This document shows, in pieces, positions 37,144 to 45,398 of a stretch of 64,000 nucleotides of DNA (position 1 is its first letter; the number at the start of each line of letters is the position of its first letter). The stretch comes from Gammaproteobacteria bacterium LSUCC0057 (GTDB lineage Bacteria; Pseudomonadota; Gammaproteobacteria; Pseudomonadales; Porticoccaceae). Under the pieces are notes generated by a model. It was not told the origin of the DNA. It saw only the letters and a list, made by a program, of their open reading frames with translations, and did no database searches. The stretch covers positions 38,500 through 102,499 of the forward strand of contig SPIA01000004.1 in NCBI GenBank assembly GCA_004535795.1, in the 5' to 3' direction. Made by a program: the position numbers and the translations under genes.

Positions 37144-38493
37144 ATGACCGATAGCCCTAGCAGACCCACCCCGTCCAGCGACGCCACCCCAAAACGGGTG
37201 GGGATGATCAGCCTCGGCTGCCCGAAAGCGCTGGTCGACTCCGAGCGCATCCTCACTCAGCTGCGCTTGGAGGGCTACCAGATATCGCCCAGCTACAACG
37301 ATGCCGATGTTGTGGTGGTCAACACCTGCGGGTTTATCGACAGCGCCAAACAGGAGTCGCTGGACGCTATTGGCGAAGCGCTTAAAGAGAACGGCAAAGT
37401 GATCGTCACCGGCTGTATGGGTGGCGACGAGCAGCAGATCCGCGCTGTCCACCCCGATGTCCTAGCAGTCTCCGGCGCCCACCAGTACGAGCAGGTGATG
37501 GACGCGGTGCACCACTACGCCCCTGCCACCACCGCCCACGACCCCTATTTGGATCTGGTGCCGCCGCAAGGGGTCAAGCTCACCCCGCGCCACTACGCCT
37601 ACCTAAAAATTTCTGAGGGGTGCAACCACCGCTGCAGCTTCTGCATTATTCCGTCGCTGCGCGGCGATCTGGTCAGCCGTCCAATCGGCGAGGTGCTGGA
37701 CGAGGCCGAGCGGCTGGTCAACGCCGGCACCAAAGAGTTGCTAGTCATTTCCCAAGATACCAGCGCCTACGGTATTGATAGCAAGTTTCGCACCGGCTTC
37801 TGGCAGGGCCGGCCGGTCAAGACCCATATGCAGCAGCTCTGCGAGCAGCTTGGCGAGCTCGGCGCCTGGGTGCGGCTGCACTACGTCTACCCCTACCCGC
37901 ATGTCGACAACCTGATGCCGCTGATGGCCGCGGGCAAGATACTCCCCTATCTGGACATCCCCTTCCAGCACGCTCACCCCGAAGTGCTGCGGGCGATGAA
38001 ACGCCCGGCCAACGAGGAGAAGGTGCTCGAACGCATCCAGCGCTGGCGCCGCGAGGTGCCCGACATATCGCTGCGCAGCACCTTTATTGTCGGCTTCCCC
38101 GGCGAGAGCGAAGCGCATTTTGACTACCTTCTGGAGTGGCTGCGCGAGGCGCAGCTCGACCGCGTCGGCTGCTTTAAATACGAAGCGGTTGCCGGCGCAG
38201 CGGCCAACGCCCTCGCCGACCCGGTCGCCGAAGAGGTAAAACAGGAGCGCTGGGAGCGCTTTATGCAGCTGCAACAAGAGATCAGCAGCGCGCGCCTACA
38301 AGCTAAAATCGGCCGCACTGTCGAGGTGTTGGTCGACAGTGTTGATGAGGACGGCGCGGTCGGTCGCAGCAGTGCCGACGCTCCGGAGATCGATGGCCAT
38401 GTCTATCTTGACGGACGCCGCGATCTGCAGCCCGGACAGCTAATCACCGCCACTGTGGTAGCCGCCGACGAATACGATCTGTGGGCAGAGTAG
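37144..38493 (+). CDS. rimO: Ribosomal protein S12 methylthiotransferase RimO
   Basis: A 449-residue radical-SAM methylthiotransferase that modifies Asp88 of ribosomal protein S12. The N-terminal MTTase domain has [13 protein letters not shown] and [13 protein letters not shown]. The radical-SAM cluster motif is [17 protein letters not shown] (CxxxCxxC). A C-terminal TRAM domain ends at [12 protein letters not shown]. Length and motifs fit RimO and not MiaB. Confidence 0.97.
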   Translation: MTDSPSRPTPSSDATPKRVGMISLGCPKALVDSERILTQLRLEGYQISPSYNDADVVVVNTCGFIDSAKQESLDAIGEALKENGKVIVTGCMGGDEQQIRAVHPDVLAVSGAHQYEQVMDAVHHYAPATTAHDPYLDLVPPQGVKLTPRHYAYLKISEGCNHRCSFCIIPSLRGDLVSRPIGEVLDEAERLVNAGTKELLVISQDTSAYGIDSKFRTGFWQGRPVKTHMQQLCEQLGELGAWVRLHYVYPYPHVDNLMPLMAAGKILPYLDIPFQHAHPEVLRAMKRPANEEKVLERIQRWRREVPDISLRSTFIVGFPGESEAHFDYLLEWLREAQLDRVGCFKYEAVAGAAANALADPVAEEVKQERWERFMQLQQEISSARLQAKIGRTVEVLVDSVDEDGAVGRSSADAPEIDGHVYLDGRRDLQPGQLITATVVAADEYDLWAE

Positions 38494-38510
38494 CTACCGC
38501 GCCAGCGAGC

Positions 38511-38541
38511 AAAAAAAAGGGCCTCAACTGAGGCCCTTTTT
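38511..38541. terminator. Bidirectional intrinsic terminator (rimO / slyD)
   Basis: Stem GGGCCTC / GAGGCCC with an AACT loop, eight A before and five T after, between convergent genes. Confidence 0.92.
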
Positions 38542-38558
38542 GGTTTGCGCGCAACCGC

Positions 38559-39044
38559 TCAGTGGTGGTGGCCGCCGGGGCCGTGGACATGACCGTGCTC
38601 GAGCTCTTCTGCAGAGGCTTCGCGAATGTCGGTAATCTCGACATCAAAGTGCAGCGTCTTGCCGGCCAGCGGGTGGTTGCCGTCAACGGTGACCGTGGTC
38701 TCAGTTACCGCAGTAACGGTCACCGGCACTGCGCCGCCCTGTTCAGTCTGCGCTTCAAACTGCATGCCCACCTCGACGCTCTCAACGCCTTGGAACGCCT
38801 CTTTGGGGACTTCTTGGATCATCTCGGGGAGAGTGTCGCCATAGCCTTCGGCCGGCGCTACTGTCACCTGCAATTTGTCGCCCACCGCTTTGCCGAGCAG
38901 CTCTTTTTCAAGCCCGGGGATGATGTTGCCAGCACCGTGCAGGTAGGCCAGCGGGTCTTTACCGGCCGATGAATCGATGGTGGTACCTTGATCGTCGGTC
39001 AGCGTGTAGTGAAACGCGACAACGCTGTTTTCTGCAATAGCCAT
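38559..39044 (-). CDS. slyD: FKBP-type peptidyl-prolyl isomerase SlyD
   Basis: A 161-residue SlyD with an FKBP domain split by an IF (insert-in-flap) chaperone domain (about residues 70-130). AYLHGAGNIIPGLEKEL is the FKBP core. The short His-rich tail (EHGHVHGPGGHHH) is suited to binding nickel. The open frame reaches 39083. ATG at 39044 with AGAGG about 8 bases ahead gives the family N-terminus AIAENSVVAFHYTL. Divergent from phoB. Confidence 0.94.
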   Translation of the reverse strand: MAIAENSVVAFHYTLTDDQGTTIDSSAGKDPLAYLHGAGNIIPGLEKELLGKAVGDKLQVTVAPAEGYGDTLPEMIQEVPKEAFQGVESVEVGMQFEAQTEQGGAVPVTVTAVTETTVTVDGNHPLAGKTLHFDVEITDIREASAEELEHGHVHGPGGHHH

Positions 39045-39174
39045 AGTGGGAACCTCTGCCCTGATAAATAAATGGCCCGGCATTATGAAGCAAGCCGAGC
39101 AAAATGGCCAACGCCGTTGGCGCTGGGGCGATAACCGCCAATTTTGTCTGGGTTAATGCACTAGTGGGAGTGAT

Positions 39175-39192
39175 CTGTCATATTTGTGTCAT
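39175..39192 (+). promoter_or_regulatory. Pho box upstream of phoB
   Basis: CTGTCATATTTGTGTCAT matches the Pho-box consensus CTGTCATAWAWCTGTCAY at 16 of 18 positions. After exactly 10 bases comes CAAAAT (39203-39208), a 4/6 -10 element, so PhoB would replace -35 recognition. This supports positive autoregulation. Confidence 0.9.
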
Positions 39193-39271
39193 CAAATTTA
39201 AGCAAAATTTAGGAATAGCAATGAACCGTCAAGCAGACCTGCGCGACCCCCACTGCCATGAGGAACTGACA

Positions 39272-39970
39272 GTGCCTAAACAGCTTATTTTGGTAGTAGA
39301 AGACGAACCGGCGATCCGCGAAATGCTCGCTATTGCGCTGGAAGCGGCGGACTACCGGGTTATTACCGCCAACGACGCCCAGATGGCTCACGGCCGCATT
39401 ATTGATGACAAGCCCGACTTGGTGCTGCTCGACTGGATGATGCCCGGCACTACAGGTTTAGAGCTGTTGCGACGGCTACGCCGCAACGATATCACCGCCA
39501 AACTGCCGGTGGTGATGTTGACTGCCAAGAGTGAAGAGGACAGCACTGTCACCGGTTTAGACGCCGGCGCCGATGATTACATTCAAAAGCCGTTCTCACC
39601 GCGCGAGCTGATCGCCAGAATTAAAGCGGTGCTGCGCCGCTTGGGGCGCGAAGAGCTGGTCGACCCTATCCGTGTCGATCAACTCGACTTCGATCCGGTC
39701 AGCCACCGCGTCACCATCGCCGGAGAGGCGGTGACGCTGGGCCCCACCGAGTACCGCCTGCTACAGTTTTTTTTAACCCACCAAGAGCGCGTCTACTCGC
39801 GCGATCAGATCCTCGACTACGTCTGGGGCGGCAACGCCTATCTCGATGAACGCACTGTCGATGTACACATTCGTCGGCTGCGCAAAGCCATCAGCCACAA
39901 CAACTACGATCGCTATATACAAACTGTGCGCGGCGCCGGTTACCGCTTTTCTAAATTAGCCGCCGACTAA
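39272..39970 (+). CDS. phoB: Phosphate regulon response regulator PhoB
   Basis: A 232-residue OmpR/PhoB-family regulator. The receiver has the phospho-Asp at LLDWMMPG (Asp54), conserved Lys in YIQKPFSPREL, and a winged-helix domain with LTHQERVYSRDQILDYVWG and DVHIRRLRKAI. I chose GTG at 39272 (AGGA 7 bases ahead) because MPKQLILVVEDEPAIREML is the standard PhoB N-terminus. ATG at 39221, also with AGGA, would add 17 residues, but it lies only a few bases after the predicted transcript start. phoR does not follow. A convergent RHH gene does, and phoR appears 17.8 kb away. Confidence 0.95.
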   Translation: MPKQLILVVEDEPAIREMLAIALEAADYRVITANDAQMAHGRIIDDKPDLVLLDWMMPGTTGLELLRRLRRNDITAKLPVVMLTAKSEEDSTVTGLDAGADDYIQKPFSPRELIARIKAVLRRLGREELVDPIRVDQLDFDPVSHRVTIAGEAVTLGPTEYRLLQFFLTHQERVYSRDQILDYVWGGNAYLDERTVDVHIRRLRKAISHNNYDRYIQTVRGAGYRFSKLAAD

Positions 39971-39987
39971 ACTGCTGACGCTACGGC

Positions 39988-40161
39988 TCAAGCGCGGGCA
40001 CGCTGCTCAGTTTGGGCGACAAATTCGCGGATAAATCGTCTAATTTCACGCGCGGCGCTGGTGTCGAGCTGATCGCACAAGGCCAAAAAATCTTCTTTAT
40101 CCGCCTTGTGCAGACGGATAATTAGCTGGCTGTCTTTGCTGCGCTTTTTCTCTTTGCTCAC
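39988..40161 (-). CDS. Small ribbon-helix-helix-like DNA-binding protein
   Basis: A 57-residue basic protein. The core KDSQLIIRLHKADKEDFLAL (about residues 8-27) followed by REIRRFIREFV fits a beta strand plus two helices, as in Arc/CopG repressors. The GTG at 40161 is preferred: GAGGAGAGAG lies just upstream, and the ATG of the longer frame (40221) falls inside the control region. A triple Pho box lies 80 bases upstream on the same strand, so it may be a PhoB-induced regulator or antitoxin-like protein. No toxin partner is adjacent. Its stop faces the phoB stop 17 bases away. Confidence 0.7.
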   Translation of the reverse strand: MSKEKKRSKDSQLIIRLHKADKEDFLALCDQLDTSAAREIRRFIREFVAQTEQRARA

Positions 40162-40240
40162 TGACTCTCTCCTCGAATGCTCTGATAACACGCAATGCGT
40201 GCCTTTTGTTATACATTGCACTGCAGGGTAGCCGCTGTTT

Positions 40241-40269
40241 GTGACAATTTAACGACAGCGTTGTGACGG
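40241..40269 (-). promoter_or_regulatory. Triple Pho box upstream of the small RHH gene
   Basis: On the minus strand CCGTCAC, CTGTCGT and TTGTCAC are spaced by 4 bases each, an 11-bp period. The 18-mer formed by the last two matches the Pho consensus at 15 of 18. The -10 at 10 bases is weak (TACCCT, 3/6). It lies downstream of the receptor terminator, so the RHH gene would have its own promoter. Confidence 0.72.
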
Positions 40270-40297
40270 CGACAGCCGCCTCCGCTGCCGGCAGCGC

Positions 40298-40325
40298 AAA
40301 AAAAACCCCGGCGAACCGGGGTTTT
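40298..40325 (-). terminator. Intrinsic terminator of the lipoprotein-receptor operon
   Basis: A 10-bp stem AAAACCCCGG / CCGGGGTTTT with a CGAA loop. On the minus strand eight T follow. It lies 21 bases after the receptor stop. Confidence 0.94.
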
Positions 40326-40345
40326 AAACGCTGTGCAGTTACCCG

Positions 40346-43000
40346 TTAAAACGACCACTGGTAGTCAAGCGAGACAGACATGCCGGGTGCTTTGGTAAAG
40401 GTAGTGACGCCGTTTTGCTCAATCTCAATCGACTCGTCAAGCAGGTTTTTTACCTTGAGCTTGATCGTTGAGTTCTCATCGGGGTAGAACGAGTAGGTCA
40501 TATCGAGCGAATGGAACGGCTGCTCGAACGAGTCAGCCGAGCCGTTGCGGCCAGCCAGGTAGAGCCGCTCATCAAAGACGTTGTAAACCAACATAGCGGC
40601 GTGCTTACCGTCGTTCGAGTCGTAACCGAGCTGCATGTTAAAAGCCAGCTCAGAGGCGCCGGTCATGTTGCGCACGGCGTTGGTCGGGGCATCGGCATCG
40701 CTGCCGGTGGCGACCAGCTCGGTGTCGAGCACAGTGAGGTTGCCGGCGACAAAGAACGGTACAAAGCTGTCACCTAAAAACTCTAAGCTCTTCAACCACT
40801 CCAGCTCGAGGCCGGTAATTTCACCACTGCTGGCGTTAATGATTTCCGCCGCCAGGGCGTCTTCGAACGCTGCCGACTCAAAGAACTCGATCGGGTTCTC
40901 AATGTCTTTGTAGAACAACGAGGCAGTCAGAGTGTCGCCGTTGCCGAAATACCACTCACCGCGCAAGTCGAAGTTAGTGACAGTGGCGGGCACCACATCG
41001 GCATTACCTTTGACGATGGCATCGGTAATCGGATCAATGTAGGTCGAGGGAGTGATCTCGCGCAGATCGGGGCGCACAATGGTCTCCGACCAGTTAAAGC
41101 GCAACTGGAAATCCTCGGCCCAGAAGCCCGGGCGCATATAGGTCACTGCTAGCGCCGGGTAGTAGTCGTCATCTTTGAATACCGAGTTCTCCAGCTCGAC
41201 AGCATCACAGCTAATTTGACAGCCGCTGTAGTCGAGGTGGTCCCACGGCAAGCCAGCTTGCGAGTAGTCTTCCCAGCGCGCACCGACGGTAAACCGCCAG
41301 CTATCGCCGAGTTTCCAGTCCACTTTACCGAACACCGCCGTATTGATAACGGCCGCTAGGTAGCTTTCGCCGTTGCTGCCGACCACATCGATCTGAATAC
41401 CCAGGTCGCTGTCCAACAAATTGGCATCGCTAAACAGTTGCGAGGGCATGGCACTACCGGTCAGCGATGTACTGCCCAGCGAGAACTGCGTCTGCTGGTA
41501 GACACGAGCCTTTTTGGCGTAGTTGTAACCGCCGCTGAGCTCAACCTCGCTGGTGCCCCAGTAGATCGGCAAGCTCACTTCCCAGCCGTAGTTCTCGACC
41601 TCATCGTCCAGTGTAGTGAAGCGGAAATCGCCCGCTGAAGAGGCGGACTGAATAGTCTGGGTCAGCAGCGCGCCGCTAGCATCGACGGTGGTCAAGTAGG
41701 TAAAGCGCGCCTCGTTGGGGATGTCGGTAGCCACAGTCGAATCTGAGTAGAACCACTCTACGGTGAGATCGTCTGCCCAGTCGTAACCTTTCAAGCCCAG
41801 GCTATCTTTGACAACACCGCCAAAGCGGTGGCTGCCATTGAGCTGGTTGACTTCAAGCTCGCGCTCTTCGAAACGGACGGTGTAGTCGCGGTTTCCGCGA
41901 CCGTCGGCAAATAGCGTCGACGAGCCGTAGTAATCACTGATCGATGATTTATCATCGGTATTGCGCAACACCATGCTGGTCGCGGTGAGCGAGTGGTCGT
42001 CGTACCAACGCCAGCCCAACGCCGCCGTCATGGTGGTGCTGACGTTGTAGGTAGAGACTTGACGTGCGGTGAATTGATTGGCGGCATCACCGGCATTAGC
42101 AGAGCGAACTTCACTGCTCTTCCAAGCACTGTCATAGGCGCCACCCAGCAAGAAACCCACTTCCATGCCGTTGTCAAAATAGAAGTTATTGCCGACATTG
42201 AGTTCCGCGCTGATCGGTTCGTCGCGGCTCTCCTCGCGGATATCGATATCCCGATTCAAGTGCATTGCCAGCTGGCTGTTAACGGCCTCTGCCGCCGCCA
42301 GATCGTCGCTGCTGCCAGCGGCCTGGCGCAGCGTGCCGAGGATATCGACCGCGTTGAGACTGCCGCGGTAGGTATTCAAAGCCGTGCGCAATTCGCTGTT
42401 GAGTGCTCTTGTGCCGTCGTCTTCACCCCATTCGTCGTCACTGCCGCCGCGATACCCCAGCACATCGCCTTTGGTCTCGCTGTTGTAGCCGCTGCCCAGC
42501 TCTACCGTGAGGGTAAACTCGTCGGGTATACCCTGAGTGCGAATATCGACCAAACCACCGGAGAAAGCCGCCGGGAAGTCGGCACTGTACCCTTTATGAA
42601 CGGCGACCGACTTGAGAATCGATGTTGGGAAAATATCCAGTGGAATGACATTGCGAGTGAGATCGGGCGATGGGATCACCGCGCCATTGAGCAGCGAAGT
42701 GGCATAGCGCTCACCGAGCCCGCGCACGAAGACATATTTGTCATCGATCAGGGTGACACCTGGCACCCGACGCAGTGCCGCGGCGACTGTGGAATCACCA
42801 ATGCGGCCAATCATTGCCGCGTCGATGATGTCGGCGACAACCTCGCTCTCCATCTTTTCCATCTGCACATCGTCGGCAGCACTCTTCAACTTACCGACAA
42901 CAACCACTTCATCCATTTTGATGATATCGCCCTGCGCCCACAGCGCCGGCGAAATGAGTGCGGCCACCGCGACCGCTAATGCACGCTTATTAATACGCAT
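40346..43000 (-). CDS. TonB-dependent receptor, Pho-associated
   Basis: An 884-residue TonB-dependent receptor. Signal peptide 1-22 (ISPALWA), TonB box MDEVVVVGK, and a plug with AALRRVPGVTLIDDKYVFVRG and NGAVIPSPDLTRNVIPLDIF. The barrel ends in VSLDYQWSF with a terminal Phe. The plug subtype differs from the receptor at 21312 (identity looks low by eye). It is the second gene after an outer-membrane lipoprotein, 120 bases apart, with no terminator between. A Pho-like triple repeat lies ahead of the lipoprotein. The substrate is unknown. Context suggests a phosphorus-containing compound or a complex presented by the lipoprotein. Confidence 0.92.
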   Translation of the reverse strand: MRINKRALAVAVAALISPALWAQGDIIKMDEVVVVGKLKSAADDVQMEKMESEVVADIIDAAMIGRIGDSTVAAALRRVPGVTLIDDKYVFVRGLGERYATSLLNGAVIPSPDLTRNVIPLDIFPTSILKSVAVHKGYSADFPAAFSGGLVDIRTQGIPDEFTLTVELGSGYNSETKGDVLGYRGGSDDEWGEDDGTRALNSELRTALNTYRGSLNAVDILGTLRQAAGSSDDLAAAEAVNSQLAMHLNRDIDIREESRDEPISAELNVGNNFYFDNGMEVGFLLGGAYDSAWKSSEVRSANAGDAANQFTARQVSTYNVSTTMTAALGWRWYDDHSLTATSMVLRNTDDKSSISDYYGSSTLFADGRGNRDYTVRFEERELEVNQLNGSHRFGGVVKDSLGLKGYDWADDLTVEWFYSDSTVATDIPNEARFTYLTTVDASGALLTQTIQSASSAGDFRFTTLDDEVENYGWEVSLPIYWGTSEVELSGGYNYAKKARVYQQTQFSLGSTSLTGSAMPSQLFSDANLLDSDLGIQIDVVGSNGESYLAAVINTAVFGKVDWKLGDSWRFTVGARWEDYSQAGLPWDHLDYSGCQISCDAVELENSVFKDDDYYPALAVTYMRPGFWAEDFQLRFNWSETIVRPDLREITPSTYIDPITDAIVKGNADVVPATVTNFDLRGEWYFGNGDTLTASLFYKDIENPIEFFESAAFEDALAAEIINASSGEITGLELEWLKSLEFLGDSFVPFFVAGNLTVLDTELVATGSDADAPTNAVRNMTGASELAFNMQLGYDSNDGKHAAMLVYNVFDERLYLAGRNGSADSFEQPFHSLDMTYSFYPDENSTIKLKVKNLLDESIEIEQNGVTTFTKAPGMSVSLDYQWSF

Positions 43001-43120
43001 AGTTATGACCCTTTGACTATCGGTGACAACGTTGCCAAACAGGCTTTGACCGTTGTCAAAAGAGAGGGCGCCCTCGCGGCGCCCTCCGTTCGATACAAAC
43101 TGAATGTCGAGCGATGTGGA

Positions 43121-44662
43121 TTACGGGGTGACCCAAGTGGCGTCCACACCCACAGTCCAGCCCTCAGTCCAGTCGTCGGCGGCAGTGACCGCGCCGCGAT
43201 CGCCAGTGCTGTAGTAACCACTCAACTCAGTGATGGTTTGTGCACCGTCGGTGCGCTCTACAACGTTGTCGCCATCAGCGGCTTCAAACCAAGCTTCGAT
43301 GCCGACAGAGCCGATCTGTACAGCCTCATCCTTGAACGGCTTTTTACAGGCAAGCAGCGTGTTGGTGATGGTGACAAAACCCGCTTGGCGCGTCTCGGCA
43401 TCGTCGATGCGCAGACATTCGTCCAAACCATCGTTGTTGGTCAACGCCGAGGTGATGATCGAGTCGTTGATGGTGATGGCGTGGCCTTCACGAATACGGA
43501 CACCAACGCTGTCGCCGTGCGTGCCGCCCTGGTTACCACTGACAATACAAGTCATGTTGTTGACTGTGGCTGCAGAGTTTAAGCCGCGAGCGATAAAGTC
43601 AGCGTTGCGAGTAGTTTCTGAAGAGTCGTAGCTGCCAATACCATCCGACTCGATGCACTGCTGACCGTCGTCGTTGGCTTGGATGATCAGAGCATTTTGC
43701 AGAGTGCCATTGTAGCCTTCGTCGACGTCGAATGAGTCATCGCGGACATACAGTGCGACAAAGTTGCTGACATCTACCGAGCCACCGAACATCTCAATGC
43801 CGTCGTCGTAGGTTGAATAGACCTGCAGGTAGTTAACGGTGGTACCAGAGCCAACGCCACCAAAGGCGATACCGTTGAGCTCATTGCCAGGCGCTACCTC
43901 AGCACCGGTGTGCTTGACGATAAAGTACTCGAGGTGACCAGAGCTGTCGGCGTCGTTGTCGCCACCATAATAAGTTTGCGCTGAGCCAGACTTACCTTCA
44001 GCCGCTACGTTGCACTCACCGCCAACCATGGCAAAGTCTGCAGCACCGCGATCGCCGGTGTAGGCACATTTGTTGGTCACACCAAAACCGTTGATGATCA
44101 TACCGCCCCACTGCTGGACGTCGTCAAACGCGACGGTACCTGAAATGGCGTCGCTGTAAGAGGTAAAGGTGATCGGGTTTTCAGCATCACCGATGGCGAT
44201 AATTTGTGAACCGCGGTTGATCACCGCATAGTCTTCAGAGGTTTTAAAGACAAAAGTGTTGCCCGCCTCGATGGTGATAGTGGCACCGTCGCCACCTTCA
44301 GTAATGCCGGCAGCCGTCAGGTCGGCAATACTGTCGTAAGCCTCACCGACCACCAGAGAACCTTCAAAAACATGTTTGCCGGAGCCGATTGAAGGGAAAG
44401 TCACATCGACAGTTAAAGGGTTGGTGATGTCGACGAAGTTGCGCTCGTATACACAGTTACCACCCGAGAGTGTGCCCTCATAGAGCTGAGCATCTTTCGT
44501 GTAAGAGGCACAAAAACCATTACTCGATGATCCGCCAGTCGTGGTGGTGCTGTTGTCGACGCTGTTGTCGACGTTAGAGGGGCTGATGTTGACATCGCCG
44601 CCGCCACACGCCGTGAGCAATCCGCTGATTGCCGAAACTAAAACCAGTTTTTTAATAGCCAT
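43121..44662 (-). CDS. Outer-membrane lipoprotein, beta-helix-like, Pho-associated
   Basis: A 513-residue lipoprotein. The lipobox LLTACGGG puts the modified Cys at about residue 19, and Gly at +2 does not signal inner-membrane retention. A Ser/Thr/Asn-rich linker follows, then a long repetitive beta-rich part (ITIEAGNTFVFKTSEDYAVI, GGMIINGFGVTNKC, LEYFIVKHTGAEVAPG, FVALYVRDDSFDVDEG) resembling parallel beta-helix proteins. Several Asp/Asn-rich turns could bind calcium. Cys residues at intervals may form disulfides. It carries a strong ribosome site (GGGAG). I do not recognise a named family. Similar lipoproteins next to TonB receptors exist in marine gammaproteobacteria and alphaproteobacteria, as I recall. 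It could be a surface ligand-binding partner of the receptor or a T2SS client. Confidence 0.8.
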   Translation of the reverse strand: MAIKKLVLVSAISGLLTACGGGDVNISPSNVDNSVDNSTTTTGGSSSNGFCASYTKDAQLYEGTLSGGNCVYERNFVDITNPLTVDVTFPSIGSGKHVFEGSLVVGEAYDSIADLTAAGITEGGDGATITIEAGNTFVFKTSEDYAVINRGSQIIAIGDAENPITFTSYSDAISGTVAFDDVQQWGGMIINGFGVTNKCAYTGDRGAADFAMVGGECNVAAEGKSGSAQTYYGGDNDADSSGHLEYFIVKHTGAEVAPGNELNGIAFGGVGSGTTVNYLQVYSTYDDGIEMFGGSVDVSNFVALYVRDDSFDVDEGYNGTLQNALIIQANDDGQQCIESDGIGSYDSSETTRNADFIARGLNSAATVNNMTCIVSGNQGGTHGDSVGVRIREGHAITINDSIITSALTNNDGLDECLRIDDAETRQAGFVTITNTLLACKKPFKDEAVQIGSVGIEAWFEAADGDNVVERTDGAQTITELSGYYSTGDRGAVTAADDWTEGWTVGVDATWVTP

Positions 44663-44971
44663 CGTATTCTCCCGAAATTGTCGATGTAGGTTGAAACGCG
44701 GCAGAGATTAGCAAGGCTATTTGACAGTTAAATGGCGCTTATATGGCAGTTTGATTGCAGCGCAGTGGCTGGCCGCTTAGCAGCCATTTATGACAATTTG
44801 ATGAAGATTTAGCTGAACGATTGAAAAAAAATTATTCGGTATATACAGTCGATAGCACTGGGAACGCTACTGTCAATATTTTTGCGCGCTCAGCGATAAC
44901 AGCGCCACTGCACGCTGAGTTGTTGGGTCACAGCTGAGCAGATGGACGATAAAAATCATTGGAGGTTGGTC
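44663..44971. other. 309-base divergent region (lipoprotein / TonB-C protein)
   Basis: No gene is seen. The left part has the Pho-like triple repeat. For the plus-strand TonB-C gene, TTGAAA (44821-44826) and TATACA (44842-44847) are 15 bases apart, a weak sigma-70 candidate. A single half-site CTGTCAA at about 44869-44875 points to the plus strand but has no partner repeat. Confidence 0.5.
44721..44749 (-). promoter_or_regulatory. Triple Pho-box-like repeat upstream of the lipoprotein-receptor operon
   Basis: The minus strand carries CTGCCAT, GCGCCAT and CTGTCAA separated by ATAA and TTAA, an exact 11-bp period. The first two repeats match the 18-base Pho consensus at 14 positions. A GCTAAT -10-like element (44707-44712) follows after 8 bases. 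It lies 59 bases before the lipoprotein ATG. Confidence 0.7.
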
Positions 44972-45346
44972 ATGAAAAAAGTACTCTGCACACTCACCGC
45001 TGTCGCCACTATTGCGCTTTTCAGCGCCCCGTTGCAGGCGGAACAGGTCTCAGTAAAAGCGGTTCACGATGCCGCCGCGCAATTTCCCCAAAGTGCCTTG
45101 CGGCGCGAATCTAGCGGCACGGTCACAGTAGAATTTTCGCTGGCTGGGGATGGCCGCGCCACCGCTGTCGATGTCGTCAACAGCAGCGGTTCAAGCAACT
45201 TTGACCACGCGGCAGTGCGTGCGGTCAAGCGCTCACAATTTGTCGCCGAAGGGGGCGACCTGGCATCGGCGCGCATTCAGCGCACTTACCACTTTGCCTT
45301 CGCTGGCGAAGTCATGGTCGATCAGTTAGCGGTAGCTAGCAACTAA
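44972..45346 (+). CDS. Secreted TonB C-terminal-domain protein
   Basis: A 124-residue protein with a cleavable-looking signal peptide (about residues 1-23, ending PLQA) directly followed by a TonB-C-like domain: ESSGTVTVEFSLAGDGRATA, VVNSSGSSNFDHAAVRAVKR, and a final strand QRTYHFAF. Normal TonB keeps an uncleaved anchor and a long Pro-rich periplasmic arm; both are missing here. The ATG at 44972 has GGAGG 6-7 bases ahead; an upstream ATG at 44942 lacks one. Divergent from the lipoprotein-receptor operon, so a role in servicing that receptor is possible. Confidence 0.82.
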   Translation: MKKVLCTLTAVATIALFSAPLQAEQVSVKAVHDAAAQFPQSALRRESSGTVTVEFSLAGDGRATAVDVVNSSGSSNFDHAAVRAVKRSQFVAEGGDLASARIQRTYHFAFAGEVMVDQLAVASN

Positions 45347-45367
45347 CGGTTACTGACAACGACTTAA

Positions 45368-45392
45368 GGCCGGGCAGCGCCCGGCTTTTTTT
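45368..45392 (+). terminator. Intrinsic terminator of the TonB-C gene
   Basis: Stem GCCGGGC / GCCCGGC with an AGC loop followed by seven T. Confidence 0.92.
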
Positions 45393-45398
45393 GTGCAG

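Noticed and set aside
41993-42979. 328-codon plus-strand open frame inside the TonB receptor
   Set aside because: Antisense to a well-supported receptor; no recognisable protein features.
44869-44886. Pho box for the TonB-C gene
   Set aside because: Only one half-site (CTGTCAA) is present; the full 18-mer matches about 10 positions.
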